Source: Legionella lytica (GTDB lineage: Bacteria; Pseudomonadota; Gammaproteobacteria; Legionellales; Legionellaceae). Taken from it: a DNA stretch of 64,000 nt. Shown here piece after piece: positions 8,178-20,104 of this stretch. Made by a program: the position numbers and the translations under genes. The notes beneath the pieces are model-generated. The model made no database searches. It saw only the letters and a list, made by a program, of their open reading frames with translations, and was not told the DNA's origin. Numbering within the stretch: position 1 is the stretch's first letter; each line of letters starts with the position of its first letter. Location: contig NZ_CP071527.1 in NCBI RefSeq assembly GCF_023921225.1, positions 2,807,501-2,871,500 of the forward strand. The letters run 5' to 3'.

Positions 8178-10343
8178 TTATTCTTCTTCAGACACATCAG
8201 CACCAAGATTAGCAACTTCAGTATTTTCTTCTGCGGCAGCAGGAGCAGCAGCTGCTTCAGGAGCTTGAGGCTTGTCTTTCCACTCCAACTTGACTCGACC
8301 TTGCTTATCAATACCAGCAACGAACACAGAGATTTCTTGACCTTCTTGCAGAACGTCTTCAACTTTTTGGGCTCTATCAGCGCAAATTTGTGAAATGTGT
8401 AATAAACCATCTTTACCAGGTAACAGATTAATGAAGGCACCAAAATCAACAATCTTGCTTACTTTACCGTGATAAGTTTCACCAACTTCAATCTCAGCAA
8501 TTAATGCTTTAATTTGCTTTTCAGCTTCTTCTAAAGCCAGCATGTCAGGAGAGAATAATTGCACTAAGCCAGTGTCATCGATGTCAATAGAAACACCAGT
8601 GCTATCAATTAAGCCTTTGATTGTCGCGCCACCTTTACCAATAATGGTGCGAATTTTATCTTCCGCAACTTTCATGGTAGTGATTCGTGGAGCATGTTGA
8701 GATAACTCTTCACGATGTTCTGCTAAAGCATTATTCATCACGCCTAAAATATGGATACGACCAGCTAAAGCTTGCTCAAGCGCTTGTTCCATAATTTCAT
8801 TGGTGATACCTGTAATTTTGATATCCATTTGTAATGCAGTAATACCTTGTTCTGTACCAGCAACCTTGAAATCCATGTCTCCTAAATGATCTTCATCACC
8901 TAAAATGTCGGTTAATACGGCAAAACGATCGCCTTCCTTAATTAAGCCCATCGCAACACCAGCAACTGGAGCTTTTAAAGGAACACCCGCATCCATCAAC
9001 GCTAGACTGGTTCCGCAGACAGTAGCCATTGAACTTGAACCGTTAGACTCTGTAATTTCAGAAACCACACGTAAAACGTAAGGGAATTCATTTGCTGCAG
9101 GTAACACGGCGATTAAAGCACGTTTTGCTAAACGACCATGTCCAATTTCGCGACGCTTTGGACTACCAACCATACCTGTTTCACCAACAGAGTATGGAGG
9201 GAAGTTATAGTGCAACATAAAGCGATCTTTAGACTCGATATTAATACCATCAAGCATTTGTGCATCACGCTCATTACCTAAAGTAGCAACCACAATCGCC
9301 TGGGTTTCTCCGCGCGTAAATAACGCTGAACCATGAGTTCTATCCAAGAATTTGGTGCGAATGGCAATAGGACGTACCGTCTTTTGGTCGCGACCATCAA
9401 TACGTGGTTCACCATCGAGAATACGATTACGTACTGTAGCACGTTCTAAATCACCAAACATGTTTCCAATCACATCAGCACTTAACTCTTCGTTTTCAGC
9501 TAATAATGCCTTGATGGTTTGTTGCTTTAGCTCATCTAAACGTGCATAACGAGCTTGTTTGTCTTTAATCAGGTAAGCAGCCTCAACCTCGTTTTTCGCG
9601 ATATCAGAAACACGAGCGAGTAAGTTAGCATCTACTTCTGGAGCAGTCCAATCCCAACGTGCTTTGCCAGCTTCTTGAGCTAGCTCTTCAATCATTTTAA
9701 TTACGCCTTTCATCATTTCATGGCCAAACATAATCGCACCACGCATGACGTCTTCACTCAATTCTTTGGCTTCAGACTCGACCATCAAAATAGCATCTTT
9801 AGTTCCAGCAACGACTAAATCTAATTGAGATTCTTCTAAAGCTTTGCGGCTTGGATTTAATAGGTAAACCCCTTCTTTATAACCAACACGTGCAGCACCA
9901 ATTGGACCATTAAAAGGAACACCTGAAATAGCCAACGCAGCTGAAGCACCAATCATCGCAAGAATATCAGAGGAAACTTCAGGGTTTAAAGAGAGAACTG
10001 TCGCAATTATTTGTACTTCATTGGTAAATGCATCTGGGAATAATGGACGAATTGGCCTATCAATTAAGCGAGAAATTAAAGTTTCATTGTCACTTGGTCT
10101 GCCTTCACGCTTATTAAAGCCACCAGGAATCTTTCCTACAGCATAGAATTTTTCTTGATAATTTACTGTAAGAGGAAAAAATCCATTTCCTTCGCCGCCA
10201 TCTTTTTTACCAACTGCAGTAACTAAAACTTGAGTCCCATTCATACTAACTAATACAGCACCATCAGCTTGTCGTGCAATTTCACCGGTTTCAAGAACTA
10301 GGGTATGGTCACCAAATGCCATCTCTTTTCTAATTTTAGCCAC
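8178..10343 (-). CDS. pnp: Polyribonucleotide nucleotidyltransferase (PNPase)
   Basis: A 721-residue protein. Two RNase PH core domains (about 10-140 and 310-470, with [21 protein letters not shown] and [10 protein letters not shown]) flank an alpha-helical linker. A KH domain ([12 protein letters not shown], about residue 565) and an S1 domain ([20 protein letters not shown], about 640) follow, then an acidic Ala/Glu-rich tail that may contact RNase E. It is the phosphorolytic 3'-to-5' RNA exonuclease of the degradosome. The rpsO-pnp order is conserved; in E. coli the intergenic region is cut by RNase III and pnp autoregulates there. Confidence 0.98.
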   Translation of the reverse strand: MAKIRKEMAFGDHTLVLETGEIARQADGAVLVSMNGTQVLVTAVGKKDGGEGNGFFPLTVNYQEKFYAVGKIPGGFNKREGRPSDNETLISRLIDRPIRPLFPDAFTNEVQIIATVLSLNPEVSSDILAMIGASAALAISGVPFNGPIGAARVGYKEGVYLLNPSRKALEESQLDLVVAGTKDAILMVESEAKELSEDVMRGAIMFGHEMMKGVIKMIEELAQEAGKARWDWTAPEVDANLLARVSDIAKNEVEAAYLIKDKQARYARLDELKQQTIKALLAENEELSADVIGNMFGDLERATVRNRILDGEPRIDGRDQKTVRPIAIRTKFLDRTHGSALFTRGETQAIVVATLGNERDAQMLDGINIESKDRFMLHYNFPPYSVGETGMVGSPKRREIGHGRLAKRALIAVLPAANEFPYVLRVVSEITESNGSSSMATVCGTSLALMDAGVPLKAPVAGVAMGLIKEGDRFAVLTDILGDEDHLGDMDFKVAGTEQGITALQMDIKITGITNEIMEQALEQALAGRIHILGVMNNALAEHREELSQHAPRITTMKVAEDKIRTIIGKGGATIKGLIDSTGVSIDIDDTGLVQLFSPDMLALEEAEKQIKALIAEIEVGETYHGKVSKIVDFGAFINLLPGKDGLLHISQICADRAQKVEDVLQEGQEISVFVAGIDKQGRVKLEWKDKPQAPEAAAAPAAAEENTEVANLGADVSEEE

Positions 10344-10371
10344 GGTATATTCCTCTTTAATTATTATAACG

Positions 10372-10397
10372 AAAAAAAGGCGCAGAAGTGTGCGCCT
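10372..10397 (-). terminator. Intrinsic terminator/attenuator between rpsO and pnp
   Basis: On the minus strand GGCGCA-CACTTC-TGCGCC is followed by seven T. It sits 29 bp before the pnp start, so it should end most rpsO transcripts and leave pnp to read-through or its own promoter. A second small stem (ACACCT / AGGTGT, about 10424-10441) lies just after the rpsO stop and could be a processing site. Confidence 0.85.
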
Positions 10398-10454
10398 TTA
10401 ATTACTAACTGTTCTGGTTAAACACACCTCTACTAAGGTGTTTCGATTCAATAA

Positions 10455-10730
10455 TCAATAAGAATCTCTTAACTCTAATTTTTGAATCAATGTTAGATAA
10501 CGACCTTGATCGTTACTCTTCAGATACTTCAATAGCTTACGACGTTTGTTTACTAATGCTTGTAACCCACGACGAGAATGAAAATCTTTTTTATGTTCTT
10601 TAAAGTGCTCAGTCAAATACTTAATACGACTTGTAATTAAAGAAACTTGAACTTCTGGCGAACCTGTATCTTTATCGGCACGCTTGAATTCATTAACGAT
10701 TGCTGCTTTATCCGCGCTGTTTAGCGACAT
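10455..10730 (-). CDS. rpsO: 30S ribosomal protein S15 (uS15)
   Basis: A 91-residue protein, two residues longer than E. coli S15, matching throughout: [20 protein letters not shown] and the 16S rRNA-binding loop [19 protein letters not shown]. It is an early-binding protein of the small subunit and autoregulates in several bacteria through its own leader. It lies between truB and pnp in the conserved order; the 131-bp gap from truB probably carries its promoter. Confidence 0.98.
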   Translation of the reverse strand: MSLNSADKAAIVNEFKRADKDTGSPEVQVSLITSRIKYLTEHFKEHKKDFHSRRGLQALVNKRRKLLKYLKSNDQGRYLTLIQKLELRDSY

Positions 10731-10861
10731 TATACACTCCTGGAACTACTAAATATTCATTCAAAGGCGAACATTCTACCAAGGCATACCAAACGAAACA
10801 AGTGTTGTAAATTATTTTGTGCAAAAAAAATCATACTTAGGTACGAATTTTTACAATCAAA

Positions 10862-11773
10862 CTAAAAAGCCAACAGTCTTTTCGCTCTCAACTCACCTTC
10901 AGCATTTAACTCACCTAAACCAATAAATTGTGATTGCTCATCATAAAGACGAACACAATTTACACCATCTACATCTAATTGCTTACTAACTATCCGACCT
11001 TGTCGGATGGCTAAAATTTCATTTTCTGAAAGCATTACCTGCTTTAAATAGTCTACTGCTTTATCTAGAGGAATAAGACAAGCTTTTCGCTCGTCCAAGG
11101 ACATCTGCTCCAACTCCTCTAAAGTATACATCGGCATCTCATTGAGACCAGATGTATAAAGGCGATGCAAACGTGTTACATGAGCACCAACCCCTAATGC
11201 ATCACCTATATCTTCAACTAAATTACGAATATAGGTTCCCTTGCTGCAGTTAACAGTCAAGGAAAACTGGGCTCCGTCAAATGCATCCAATTGCAAATGA
11301 CTGATAAAAATTTCACGCTGTTTGCGCTCAACTTCTATTCCTTCTCGAGCTAAACGGTATAAAGGCTTACCCTGATGTTTTAAGGCTGAATACATAGAGG
11401 GAGTCTGTTTTATATGTCCTCTATATTGCGCTAATACATTCGTAAGCTGTGCTTGCGACACACTACACATTTCTGCATATGCGATAACTCGTCCTGTTGA
11501 ATCAGACGTATCGGTTTTAATTCCGAGCATTGCCGTTGTTTCATAGCACTTATCTGCATCAAGCAGAAATTGACAAACCTTGGTTGCCTCACCGAAGCAT
11601 AATGGCAACATGCCAGTAGCTAAAGGATCTAAGCTTCCGGTATGCCCCGCTTTTTTAGCCCCCAATAAATGCTTAGCCTTTTGCAAGGCTTTATTGGAAG
11701 ACATACCTCCTGATTTATTAAGTAATAAAATTCCATTGATTACTGGAGTCAACTCAGTTTTCTTCATTATCAT
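10862..11773 (-). CDS. truB: tRNA pseudouridine(55) synthase TruB
   Basis: The enzyme making the universal psi-55 in the tRNA T-loop. The core has [19 protein letters not shown] and the catalytic [19 protein letters not shown] with its Asp (about residue 50), then the RNA-contact region and a C-terminal PUA-like part ending in [13 protein letters not shown]. Start is uncertain: ATG at 11773 and 11767 both lie inside the end of rbfA (stop at 11754) and no good ribosome site is seen. Coupling to rbfA translation is likely. An in-frame TTG at 11800 is less plausible. Confidence 0.95.
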   Translation of the reverse strand: MIMKKTELTPVINGILLLNKSGGMSSNKALQKAKHLLGAKKAGHTGSLDPLATGMLPLCFGEATKVCQFLLDADKCYETTAMLGIKTDTSDSTGRVIAYAEMCSVSQAQLTNVLAQYRGHIKQTPSMYSALKHQGKPLYRLAREGIEVERKQREIFISHLQLDAFDGAQFSLTVNCSKGTYIRNLVEDIGDALGVGAHVTRLHRLYTSGLNEMPMYTLEELEQMSLDERKACLIPLDKAVDYLKQVMLSENEILAIRQGRIVSKQLDVDGVNCVRLYDEQSQFIGLGELNAEGELRAKRLLAF

Positions 11774-12125
11774 CAGTGGAAGGAGGGTTTGCTTCGTCAA
11801 TTAGACGGCTTAGGCGCTGTCCATATTCAATTGATTCATCATAAACAAAATGTAACTGAGGTACCGTGCGTAATGTAATACTACGTGCCAAAGCGCTGCG
11901 CAGGTAACTTGCGGCTGCGTTGAGAATAGTTTCAACTTGCTTTTTGTCATTATTCAGCACAGTAAAATAAACTTTAGCATGCGCTAAATCTGCAGCAACC
12001 TTTACTGCAGAAATAGTCACGATACCATTTAAGCGCGGATCTTTTACCTCTAAAGGAATGATCTGAGCTAATTTTCGCTGAATCATCTCAGCAACTCGAT
12101 CTGTACGTTTAAAATTTTGAGCCAT
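11754..12125 (-). CDS. rbfA: Ribosome-binding factor A
   Basis: A 123-residue protein with the KH-type fold pattern of Rbf[18 protein letters not shown], then [28 protein letters not shown] and [17 protein letters not shown]. It assists late 30S maturation by acting on the 5' helix of 16S rRNA and is important in the cold. It starts 2 bp after infB ends and overlaps truB, so infB-rbfA-truB form a tight operon. Confidence 0.97.
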   Translation of the reverse strand: MAQNFKRTDRVAEMIQRKLAQIIPLEVKDPRLNGIVTISAVKVAADLAHAKVYFTVLNNDKKQVETILNAAASYLRSALARSITLRTVPQLHFVYDESIEYGQRLSRLIDEANPPSTDDNEEN

Positions 12126-12127
12126 AA

Positions 12128-14716
12128 TTATAAATCACGCTTAATTTCAACAGTTTCATATACTTCAATAAGGTCGCCAGGTTTCACGTCATTGTAGTTC
12201 TTAACGCCAATACCACACTCAAAACCTTGACGAACTTCTAATACGTCATCTTTAAAGCGTCTTAAGGACTCTAAAGTTCCTTCGTAAATCACGACGTTAG
12301 CACGTAGTACACGAATTGGGTTATTACGTTTAATTACACCTTCAATAACCATACAACCCGCAATAGCACCGATTTTTGGTGACTTGAACACATCACGTAC
12401 TTCGGCAGTACCAATAATCTCTTCTTTGAATTGTGGAGCTAACATTCCTGTTAACGCACCTTTAATTTGGTCCACAATATCATAAATAACACTGTAATAG
12501 TGGAGAGATATAGACTCTTGTTCCGCTAAACGCTTCGCAGTTGCATCAGCACGGACGTTAAAACCAATCAATAAGGCACTTGATGCAATTGCTAAATGCA
12601 CATCTGATTCAGTAATACCACCTACGCCATTAGAAATGACAACCACTTTAACTTCATCATTCGACAATTTAACCAAGGCATCAGAAATAGCTTCCACAGA
12701 ACCTTGTACATCCGCCTTGAGCACGATATTTAATACTTTAGACTCGGCAGCTGTCATGTTTTCCATGATGCCTTCTAAAGTAGACTTTTGACGCCGTGCC
12801 AATTTCACATCACGGAACTTACCTTGGCGGAATAAAGCCACTTCACGAGCTTTCTTCTCATCTGGAACCACTACAGCCTCATCCCCTGCGTGAGGAATCG
12901 CTGATAAACCTAGTACCTCTACTGGAATTGAAGGACCAGCACTATTAACCATATCGCCATTATCACCTACTAATGCACGTACACGGCCATATTGGAAACC
13001 AGCAAGAATAATATCACCCTTGTGTAAAGTTCCACTTTGAACTAATACGGTAGCTACTGGACCACGTCCCTTATCTAAGCGTGATTCAATGACCACACCT
13101 TTAGCGGCACCATCAGTCAATGCAGTTAATTCTAATACTTCTGATTGCAACAGAATCGCATCAAGTAGCTCATCTATACCTGTACCTGCTTTAGCAGAGA
13201 TATTAATAAACATGGTATCGCCACCCCAGGCTTCCGGGATTACTTCATGAACGGATAATTCATTCATAACGCGATCTGGATCAGCACCTTGTTTATCAAT
13301 TTTGTTAACTGCAACAATAATCGGCACTTTCGCAGCCTTAGCATGCTGAATTGCCTCAATCGTTTGTGGCTTAACGCCATCATCTGCAGCAACAATCAAA
13401 ATAACGATGTCAGTAACTTGGGCACCACGTGCACGCATTGCAGTAAATGCCGCGTGACCTGGGGTATCTAAGAAAGTAATGTCCCCTTTGGGAGTACTTA
13501 CGTGATATGCACCAATATGCTGAGTAATACCACCGGCTTCGCCAGAAGCAACTTTAGTACGACGAATGTAGTCAAGTAGTGACGTTTTACCATGGTCAAC
13601 GTGACCCATAATAGTTACGACAGGCGCACGACTTTCCGTATTGCTACCCTTAGAGATGGCTTCACCAAGACCGACTTCAATCGCGTCCTCATTAATTACG
13701 CGTGGCTTATGACCCATTTCTTCAACCACGATTACCGCCGTTTCTTGGTCAATAACTTGGTTGATGGTTGCCATAGCTCCTAAAGACATCATGATCTTAA
13801 TCACTTCCGCAGCTTTAACTGACATACGTTTTGCCAACTCGGCAACAGTAATTGTCTCAGGAAGTAATACTTCACGGATAACTGGTGCTGTTGGTAATGC
13901 AAAACCATGTGTTAAGGTTTCTTCTGCTTCACGGTATTTATCTGATTTTTCAGAACCTTTACGCTTTTTAAATTTACTACGTCCACTAGCACGTCGATGC
14001 GAATCGTCTTCGTCATCACTAGCACGCTCATAAGATGTTTGATATTTTTGCTTTTTCTTACCTTTCTTGTAATCAGATGATTCAGAATCAGTGCTTGTAG
14101 GTTCAGAATGTTTCTTTTTAACAGGCTTGTCAGCCTTGGTTTCTTCTTTTATTGCAACTTCTGCAATTTCTTCCAGCGCAGAAGGAGCATTTAATTCATC
14201 ACTAAATACAGGCGCAGGCTCTTCAGCAACTTGTGGTGCTTCTTCAACCACAGCAGCTTCGGCTTGGCTTTCCTCTTGAGCTTCTGGTTCCGCCTGCACA
14301 ACTTCAGGAGTTGATTCAACAATAGATGTCTCTACAATTGCTTCGCTAGGGACTGATTCGTCAGTGACCGCTATTTCAATTGGCTCTTCAGTTTCCGGTT
14401 GCTCAACGAGCGTACTTCGTTTAACAAAAACCTTTTTCTTACGAACTTCGACATGAACTGTTTTACCACTATGAGTATCGTGGCCAACAGTAACTTGAGA
14501 CGTACTTTTACGCCTTAAAGTAATACGCTCTGGCGCAACATGCGTATCACGCACAGAGCTATTCTTTAAATGATTAAGTAAGATACGCTTTTGTTCCTCA
14601 TTCACAGTCTGTTGATCATCAGTAAAAGATAATCCTGCTTCCTGTAACTGGTTCAATAAGCGTTCAACCGGAATACCAACGACTTGAGCTAATTGTTTAA
14701 CCGTCACATCCGCCAT
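12128..14716 (-). CDS. infB: Translation initiation factor IF-2
   Basis: An 862-residue GTPase that delivers initiator tRNA to the 30S subunit. It has an N-terminal IF2_N module (1-50), then a long low-complexity stretch of Glu/Ala and Lys/Ser blocks (about 90-260) of the kind that varies between species. A second IF2_N-like part is followed by the G domain: GHVDHGKTS (about 370), DTPGHAAF and NKIDK. Beta-barrel domains and the C-terminal fMet-tRNA domain complete it. The initiator tRNA gene heads this same cluster at 16981. Confidence 0.98.
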   Translation of the reverse strand: MADVTVKQLAQVVGIPVERLLNQLQEAGLSFTDDQQTVNEEQKRILLNHLKNSSVRDTHVAPERITLRRKSTSQVTVGHDTHSGKTVHVEVRKKKVFVKRSTLVEQPETEEPIEIAVTDESVPSEAIVETSIVESTPEVVQAEPEAQEESQAEAAVVEEAPQVAEEPAPVFSDELNAPSALEEIAEVAIKEETKADKPVKKKHSEPTSTDSESSDYKKGKKKQKYQTSYERASDDEDDSHRRASGRSKFKKRKGSEKSDKYREAEETLTHGFALPTAPVIREVLLPETITVAELAKRMSVKAAEVIKIMMSLGAMATINQVIDQETAVIVVEEMGHKPRVINEDAIEVGLGEAISKGSNTESRAPVVTIMGHVDHGKTSLLDYIRRTKVASGEAGGITQHIGAYHVSTPKGDITFLDTPGHAAFTAMRARGAQVTDIVILIVAADDGVKPQTIEAIQHAKAAKVPIIVAVNKIDKQGADPDRVMNELSVHEVIPEAWGGDTMFINISAKAGTGIDELLDAILLQSEVLELTALTDGAAKGVVIESRLDKGRGPVATVLVQSGTLHKGDIILAGFQYGRVRALVGDNGDMVNSAGPSIPVEVLGLSAIPHAGDEAVVVPDEKKAREVALFRQGKFRDVKLARRQKSTLEGIMENMTAAESKVLNIVLKADVQGSVEAISDALVKLSNDEVKVVVISNGVGGITESDVHLAIASSALLIGFNVRADATAKRLAEQESISLHYYSVIYDIVDQIKGALTGMLAPQFKEEIIGTAEVRDVFKSPKIGAIAGCMVIEGVIKRNNPIRVLRANVVIYEGTLESLRRFKDDVLEVRQGFECGIGVKNYNDVKPGDLIEVYETVEIKRDL

Positions 14717-14827
14717 ATTTTAATCCCCTTTCAGCAGCCTATGATGTATTCATTAAGAATGAGCATAACTGCGTTCTGAAACACGTTAGTTTATTAATGC
14801 TTTGCCAAATGGTCCAAAGCATAGGTA

Positions 14828-14871
14828 TATACCCAAGATACTTGGGTATAAATGGTTTTATAAAAACCATG
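14828..14871 (-). promoter_or_regulatory. Pair of inverted repeats in the nusA-infB gap
   Basis: The 141-bp gap holds a perfect 10-bp inverted repeat (TATACCCAAG-ATA-CTTGGGTATA, 14828-14850). Next to it is a second stem, ATGGTTTT / AAAACCAT (14852-14871), which overlaps the last codons of nusA. No long U-run follows on the minus strand, so I read it as an RNA processing or attenuation structure rather than a plain terminator. Confidence 0.5.
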
Positions 14872-16336
14872 GCTCTCTGGCTTTCATAATTAAAGCGCCA
14901 GCTTTTTCTTCAGTCATCCCTTCAATTTCTAATAATTCATCTACAGATTGTTCTGCCAAATCTTCCATAGATGTAATTCCTCGCTCTGCTAATCTGTTAG
15001 CAAGCTCTTCAGACATACCTTCCATATTTAATAAAGATTCATCTGGAGTGCCAGCCAATCCCTTACCAGAAGAAAGCGCCATAGTCAGCAAATTATCATT
15101 TGCTCTATTTCTTAGCTCTTCAACGATTTCCTCGTCGAACTCTTCAATTGCTAAAAGCTCTTCTTTAGGTACATAAGCAACTTCTTCAAGAGATGAGAAA
15201 CCATGTGCTACTAGTAATGTAGCAATTTCCTCATCTATTTCCAGCGCAGAAGTAAATAATTTTACGATCTTGCTCGACTCTTCCAAATTCTTATTTTCGA
15301 ATTCGTCTGTAGTCATCACGTTCAAAGTCCAACCAGTTAATTGACTAGCTAAACGAACGTTTTGGCCATTTCGACCAATTGCTTGAGATAACTGATCTTT
15401 TTCTACCGCTAAGTCCATAGTGTGGGTATCTTCATCAACAACAATTGAAGAAATATCCGCAGGGGCCATAGCATTAATCACTAATTGAGCTGGATTATCA
15501 TCCCACAGAATGATATCAACACGCTCACCACCTAACTCACTAGAAACGGCTTGTACTCTCGCACCACGCATACCAACGCATGCGCCAACAGGATCAATAC
15601 GGCCATCATTCGTCTTAACTGCAATTTTTGCTCTATTCCCTACATCACGAGCCGCAGCTTTAACTTCAATTACATTTTCGCCAATTTCTGGAACTTCAAT
15701 GCGGAATAATTCGATTAACATTTCATTACGCGCACGGCTAACATACAGCTGTGGGCCACGTGCTTGTGGCGTAATTTCATATAAATATGCACGTACTCTA
15801 TCATTAGCACGAAACATTTCATGAGGTAACATTTCTGCGCGTGGTAAAAACGCTTCTGCTTTACCACCTAAATCGATAATTATATTGTCACGAGTTACTT
15901 TTTTCACCGTACCATAAATCAATTGACCTAATTTGCTTCTAAACTGGTCTATTACCAATTCACGCTCAGCCTCTCTGACTTTTTGCATAATAACCTGGCG
16001 AGCTGCCTGCGCTTCAATCCGTCCAAATTCAATAGATGGAATCGACTCTTCGATGCGTCCACCCACCGTGACTTCTGGATTACGTGTTCGTGCATCTTCT
16101 AATGTTAACTGATGCTCGGGAAACTCAAAGTCTTCAGGTTCAACTACATCCCAATATCTAAAAGTTTCATATTCACCAGTACGTGGATCCAGCTTAATTC
16201 TAACACCTATGTCTAATCCAAAGATTTTTCGAGTAGCAGACTCCAATGCGGCCTGAATGGCAAGGATGATAACGTCTTTACTTACGCCTCTTTCGTTTGA
16301 TAACGCCTCAGCAACTAATAACAATTCTTTGCTCAT
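14858..16336 (-). CDS. nusA: Transcription termination/antitermination factor NusA
   Basis: A 492-residue protein of the long gammaproteobacterial type. The N-terminal RNA polymerase-binding domain (1-130) is followed by S1 (about 135-200, [22 protein letters not shown]). Two KH domains follow (about 225-345, with [17 protein letters not shown] and [13 protein letters not shown]), then two C-terminal helix-hairpin-helix acidic repeats (about 365-490) ending in [12 protein letters not shown]. It modulates pausing, intrinsic termination and rRNA antitermination. It lies 11 bp after rimP. Confidence 0.98.
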   Translation of the reverse strand: MSKELLLVAEALSNERGVSKDVIILAIQAALESATRKIFGLDIGVRIKLDPRTGEYETFRYWDVVEPEDFEFPEHQLTLEDARTRNPEVTVGGRIEESIPSIEFGRIEAQAARQVIMQKVREAERELVIDQFRSKLGQLIYGTVKKVTRDNIIIDLGGKAEAFLPRAEMLPHEMFRANDRVRAYLYEITPQARGPQLYVSRARNEMLIELFRIEVPEIGENVIEVKAAARDVGNRAKIAVKTNDGRIDPVGACVGMRGARVQAVSSELGGERVDIILWDDNPAQLVINAMAPADISSIVVDEDTHTMDLAVEKDQLSQAIGRNGQNVRLASQLTGWTLNVMTTDEFENKNLEESSKIVKLFTSALEIDEEIATLLVAHGFSSLEEVAYVPKEELLAIEEFDEEIVEELRNRANDNLLTMALSSGKGLAGTPDESLLNMEGMSEELANRLAERGITSMEDLAEQSVDELLEIEGMTEEKAGALIMKAREPWFL

Positions 16337-16347
16337 TGTTCGCCTCT

Positions 16348-16791
16348 CTATACTGTCAAATATGCTTTTACTATATTTGAAAAAAGTAATTCATGCTCTT
16401 CGCCATCGATATTCAGTAGAACTGAATTGTCAGACACTGAAATGATTGTACCTAGCAATTTGCGCTTCTTACAAACTGGTTTAAATGTTTTCACCTGGAC
16501 AGGCTGACCTATGTATCGTTGATATTGCCAACCTTTAAACAAAGGTCTCGGTATACCCGGCGATGATACTTCTAAACTATAGTTACCAGGAATAGGATCT
16601 TCTACATCGAGCAAGGCACTCACTTGGTGGCTTACATCTTGGCAGTCTTCAATTCCAATCCCTTCTGCTTTATCTATGTATATGCGTAATAAGGAATGCT
16701 TACCCTGGGAAAGATATTCACATCCCCAAAGTTCATAACCCATATCATTTACAGTAGGAGCTAAAAGTTGTTCGAGTTCGTCTTGAATCAT
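16348..16791 (-). CDS. rimP: Ribosome maturation factor RimP
   Basis: A 147-residue protein. It has the N-terminal RimP domain ([20 protein letters not shown], then [20 protein letters not shown]) and the C-terminal SH3-like domain ([16 protein letters not shown]). It is needed for 30S assembly. I placed the start at ATG 16791 because everything upstream in frame lies within a terminator hairpin. No Shine-Dalgarno sequence is evident. First protein gene of the rimP-nusA-infB-rbfA-truB operon. Confidence 0.93.
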   Translation of the reverse strand: MIQDELEQLLAPTVNDMGYELWGCEYLSQGKHSLLRIYIDKAEGIGIEDCQDVSHQVSALLDVEDPIPGNYSLEVSSPGIPRPLFKGWQYQRYIGQPVQVKTFKPVCKKRKLLGTIISVSDNSVLLNIDGEEHELLFSNIVKAYLTV

Positions 16792-16804
16792 AATATTCAC
16801 AAAC

Positions 16805-16827
16805 AAAAAAAAAGGGCGCATACGCCC
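16805..16827 (-). terminator. Intrinsic terminator in the rimP leader
   Basis: On the minus strand GGGCGTATGCGCCC is followed by nine T, ending only about 14 nt before the rimP start codon. Together with the terminator at 16951 it gives two successive terminators between tRNA-fMet and rimP. Confidence 0.85.
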
Positions 16828-16950
16828 AAGTTTGTAAATTATTAACCTGGATTCGCAAAGTTAGCCCGAATTAAACATACCCCTAAGAAAAGCAGTTGCA
16901 CCGGCTGCAAACACTGCTACAGAGGACTTTAAAGCTTTTTCTAGGGTAAT

Positions 16951-16972
16951 AAAAAACCCCATAAATGGGGTT
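16951..16972 (-). terminator. Intrinsic terminator of tRNA-fMet
   Basis: AACCCC-ATTTAT-GGGGTT followed by a T-run on the minus strand, 9 bp past the CCA end of the tRNA. Confidence 0.88.
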
Positions 16973-16980
16973 CCAAAAAG

Positions 16981-17057
<77 letters not shown>

Positions 17058-17122
17058 TCAACTGAAGAGAAGTATACTGATACTTTGTCCTTTTAGCAAG
17101 TACTTTTAATAAAGTTTGTGAA

Positions 17123-18565
17123 TTAATTAACAAATGCGTTAATACAGCTAACAACTAATGCCCCAGGAAAAATACCTAAATACACTAATGACAAACAATT
17201 CAATGATAATACAGTTGCATTTCCCTTATTGATAATTAATGGCTCAGTATGTAAAGGCTTATCAAAGTACATTAGTTTTATGATACGAATATAATAATAA
17301 GCACCTACTACAGCAAAGATTAGACCAAGAATTGCAACCCACGTCATATGCACATCAACCAGCGCTTTTAATACCAATAGTTTAGTAACAAAACCTACTG
17401 TTGGTGGCACACCAGCCATTGAGAACATAGTGATTAGCATCATAAAAGCCAACCAAGGGTTTCTTTTATTTAGGCCTTTAAGATCGTCAACATTATCAAT
17501 TTCCATTCCATGACTAGACATTAATACAATTAAGCCAAATGCAGCAGCTGAAGTTAACGCATAAACCAAAATGTAATAGAGTGCTGCTGAATAGCCCGCT
17601 GAGCTGGCGGCTAAAATACCAAACAAAGAATAACCAATATGTGATATCGCGGAATAAGAAAGCAGACGTTTGAAACTTGTTTGTACCACTGCAAACAGAT
17701 TACCTAAACCAGTAGACAGTAAAGCAACCACCAGTAAGATTTGCTGCCATTGGGCCGCAATATCAACAAAGCTAATTGTTAAGAAGCGAAACGCCATTCC
17801 CAACGCAGCAACCTTAGGTGCCGCACTAATAAATAAGGTAACTGAAGTTGGTGCACCTTGATACACATCTGGAGCCCACATGTGAAAAGGGACGGCAGCG
17901 AGTTTGAAGCAAACACCAGCTAAAATAAAGACTAGTGCAAATGCTAATAACGCTTCCTGCTGTTGCCAGTTGGCAGAAATTGCGTTTGCTACTTCTAATA
18001 GATCCAATTTACCGGTTGCACCGTAAATTAACGAAATACCATAGAGCAACATTGCGGATGCAATTGCGCCCATAACAAAATACTTCATTGCAGCTTCAGA
18101 TGCATCGCTATCGGTACGACGAATCGCAGTCATTGCATAAAGAGGCAGCGACATTAACTCTAAACCAAGATAAATAGACAAAAGCGAATGAGCAGAAACT
18201 AAGATCATCATTCCTAAAGTTGAAAATAACCCTAGAACGTAATAATCACCGGAAGGCATTTGTCGCTCATCGATATAGTTACGCGAATAAATAAAGCTCA
18301 ATAATACGGTGAGGTAAATAAAGAACTTCATTAAATGAGCAACGTCATCACTAATAAACATTGAATTTAAGGTAAGTACTTTATTGGCACCTATATATAG
18401 GAAACTAACTCCTGCGGCAGCAATTAAGCCGATGCAGGAAATGATAAACGCTACAGAACGAACTTTATCTCGAAAGAATAAGTCAGCAAGCAATGCAAGG
18501 CCCGCTGTGGCTAATATAACCATCTCTGGTAGCGCGACATGAATATTTTCAAATAATGCGATCAT
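17123..18565 (-). CDS. nuoN: NADH-quinone oxidoreductase subunit N
   Basis: A 480-residue antiporter-like membrane subunit of complex I with about 14 hydrophobic segments. The proton-channel helices include [15 protein letters not shown] (with the conserved Glu) and the Lys-bearing KAAVPFH-type helix, here [20 protein letters not shown]. Last gene of the nuo operon, 18 bp after nuoM. It works in proton translocation in the distal membrane arm. Confidence 0.97.
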   Translation of the reverse strand: MIALFENIHVALPEMVILATAGLALLADLFFRDKVRSVAFIISCIGLIAAAGVSFLYIGANKVLTLNSMFISDDVAHLMKFFIYLTVLLSFIYSRNYIDERQMPSGDYYVLGLFSTLGMMILVSAHSLLSIYLGLELMSLPLYAMTAIRRTDSDASEAAMKYFVMGAIASAMLLYGISLIYGATGKLDLLEVANAISANWQQQEALLAFALVFILAGVCFKLAAVPFHMWAPDVYQGAPTSVTLFISAAPKVAALGMAFRFLTISFVDIAAQWQQILLVVALLSTGLGNLFAVVQTSFKRLLSYSAISHIGYSLFGILAASSAGYSAALYYILVYALTSAAAFGLIVLMSSHGMEIDNVDDLKGLNKRNPWLAFMMLITMFSMAGVPPTVGFVTKLLVLKALVDVHMTWVAILGLIFAVVGAYYYIRIIKLMYFDKPLHTEPLIINKGNATVLSLNCLSLVYLGIFPGALVVSCINAFVN

Positions 18566-18583
18566 ATTAATTAACCTTGCGTA

Positions 18584-20089
18584 TTACAATTTTGTTTGGC
18601 TGGCTAGCGCCAGAGTATGACTTACTGTCTGGTGTACGTATTCAAGCATCGGCTTAGGATACACCCCCATAGCAATAACCATCAGAGCTAATAACAGGTA
18701 TGCACTCAACTCATAAACTGATAAGTCTTTTAATTCCGCAACCTTTTCATTAGCAACCTTGCCAAAAATAACGCGCTTATACATCCAAAGATTGTATGCA
18801 GCGGCGGTCATTAACGTAGTTGCTGCCCAGAAAGTAATCCAGAATCCTGCTTTCATCGAACCAACAATTACCATAAATTCGCCAACAAAGCCTGAAGTTC
18901 CTGGTAAACCTGCATTAGCCATACAAAACAGCATAAATAATGAAGCAAATATTGGCATGGTATTCACAATACCACCAAAGTCAACTAAGCGACGAGTATG
19001 CATGCGGTCATAAATAAAACCTACCCCAGCAAACATTCCGCTGGAAACGAAAGCATGCGAAATCATTACTACAATCGCACCTTCTAAAATAAGTCCGGCA
19101 TTACTTAAACCAGTTTGTTTGGCAATACTAAAAATTGCAAAACAGCCTAAGGTTACAAAACCCATATGTGAAATTGATGAGTAAGCAATTAAACGCTTCA
19201 TATCCTTTTGCACAATTGCAACTAAGGCAATGTACACCACAGCAATTAGGGATAAGGCAACCATCACACCTGCATATTGATTACATGCGTCAGGTACGAT
19301 CGGTAAAGAGAAACGAATAAATCCGTACGCTCCGAGCTTCAACAAGATTGCAGCTAAAACGATAGACCCACCCGCTGGCGCTTCGGTATGCGCATCTGGC
19401 AACCAAGTATGGACCGGGAACATCGGAATTTTAATCGCAAAACCAAGGAAGAAGGCAATGAAAATCAAAGTTTGTGCAGTCATGCTCAGTTTAATTGCGT
19501 AAAATGCTTCTATACTAAAGGTTCCAGCAATATATCCCATGTATAAGAAACTACCGAGCATCAATACTGAACCAAAGAAGGTATAGAGGAAGAATTTAAT
19601 CGCAGCATACACACGATTATCTGAACCCCAAATACCTATAATGAGGTACATAGGAATCAATGTCGCTTCCCAGAATATATAAAACAGAATTGAATCTAAT
19701 GCAGAGAATACTCCAACTAACAAGCCCTGCATGATCAAAAATGCAGCTAAATACTGCGATACTCTGCTCGTAATACTTTCCCAAGTAGCAAGAATCACCA
19801 CCAAATTAGTGAAGATACTTAATATAATTAGTAATAATGACAAACCATCAATACCAAGGCTGTAGCTAATACCTAGAGAAGGTATCCAAGGATACTCTTC
19901 TAAATATTGCATCCCTAAGGCTTTAGTATCAAAGCCACCAACTAAAGGCACACAAAGTAGTAGGCAAAGCACTACTGTGAATAAAGCCAAATAGCGTGCA
20001 TTGTTAGGGTTACGATCATCTCCTGCGAGAAGAACAAAAACACCGCCTAATATTGGCAACCAAACTAGCAAATTGAGCAAATAATGCAT
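18584..20089 (-). CDS. nuoM: NADH-quinone oxidoreductase subunit M
   Basis: A 501-residue Mrp-antiporter-like subunit. The conserved transmembrane Glu is in FYIFWEATLIPMYLIIG (about residue 144). The Lys helix contains FLGFAIKIPMFPVHTWLPDAH, followed by a HTEAPAGGSIVLAAI segment and a KRLIAYSSISHMGF helix. It forms one of three proton channels of complex I. It lies 15 bp after nuoL. Confidence 0.98.
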   Translation of the reverse strand: MHYLLNLLVWLPILGGVFVLLAGDDRNPNNARYLALFTVVLCLLLCVPLVGGFDTKALGMQYLEEYPWIPSLGISYSLGIDGLSLLLIILSIFTNLVVILATWESITSRVSQYLAAFLIMQGLLVGVFSALDSILFYIFWEATLIPMYLIIGIWGSDNRVYAAIKFFLYTFFGSVLMLGSFLYMGYIAGTFSIEAFYAIKLSMTAQTLIFIAFFLGFAIKIPMFPVHTWLPDAHTEAPAGGSIVLAAILLKLGAYGFIRFSLPIVPDACNQYAGVMVALSLIAVVYIALVAIVQKDMKRLIAYSSISHMGFVTLGCFAIFSIAKQTGLSNAGLILEGAIVVMISHAFVSSGMFAGVGFIYDRMHTRRLVDFGGIVNTMPIFASLFMLFCMANAGLPGTSGFVGEFMVIVGSMKAGFWITFWAATTLMTAAAYNLWMYKRVIFGKVANEKVAELKDLSVYELSAYLLLALMVIAMGVYPKPMLEYVHQTVSHTLALASQTKL

Positions 20090-20104
20090 ACCCTCACCTT
20101 ATAT

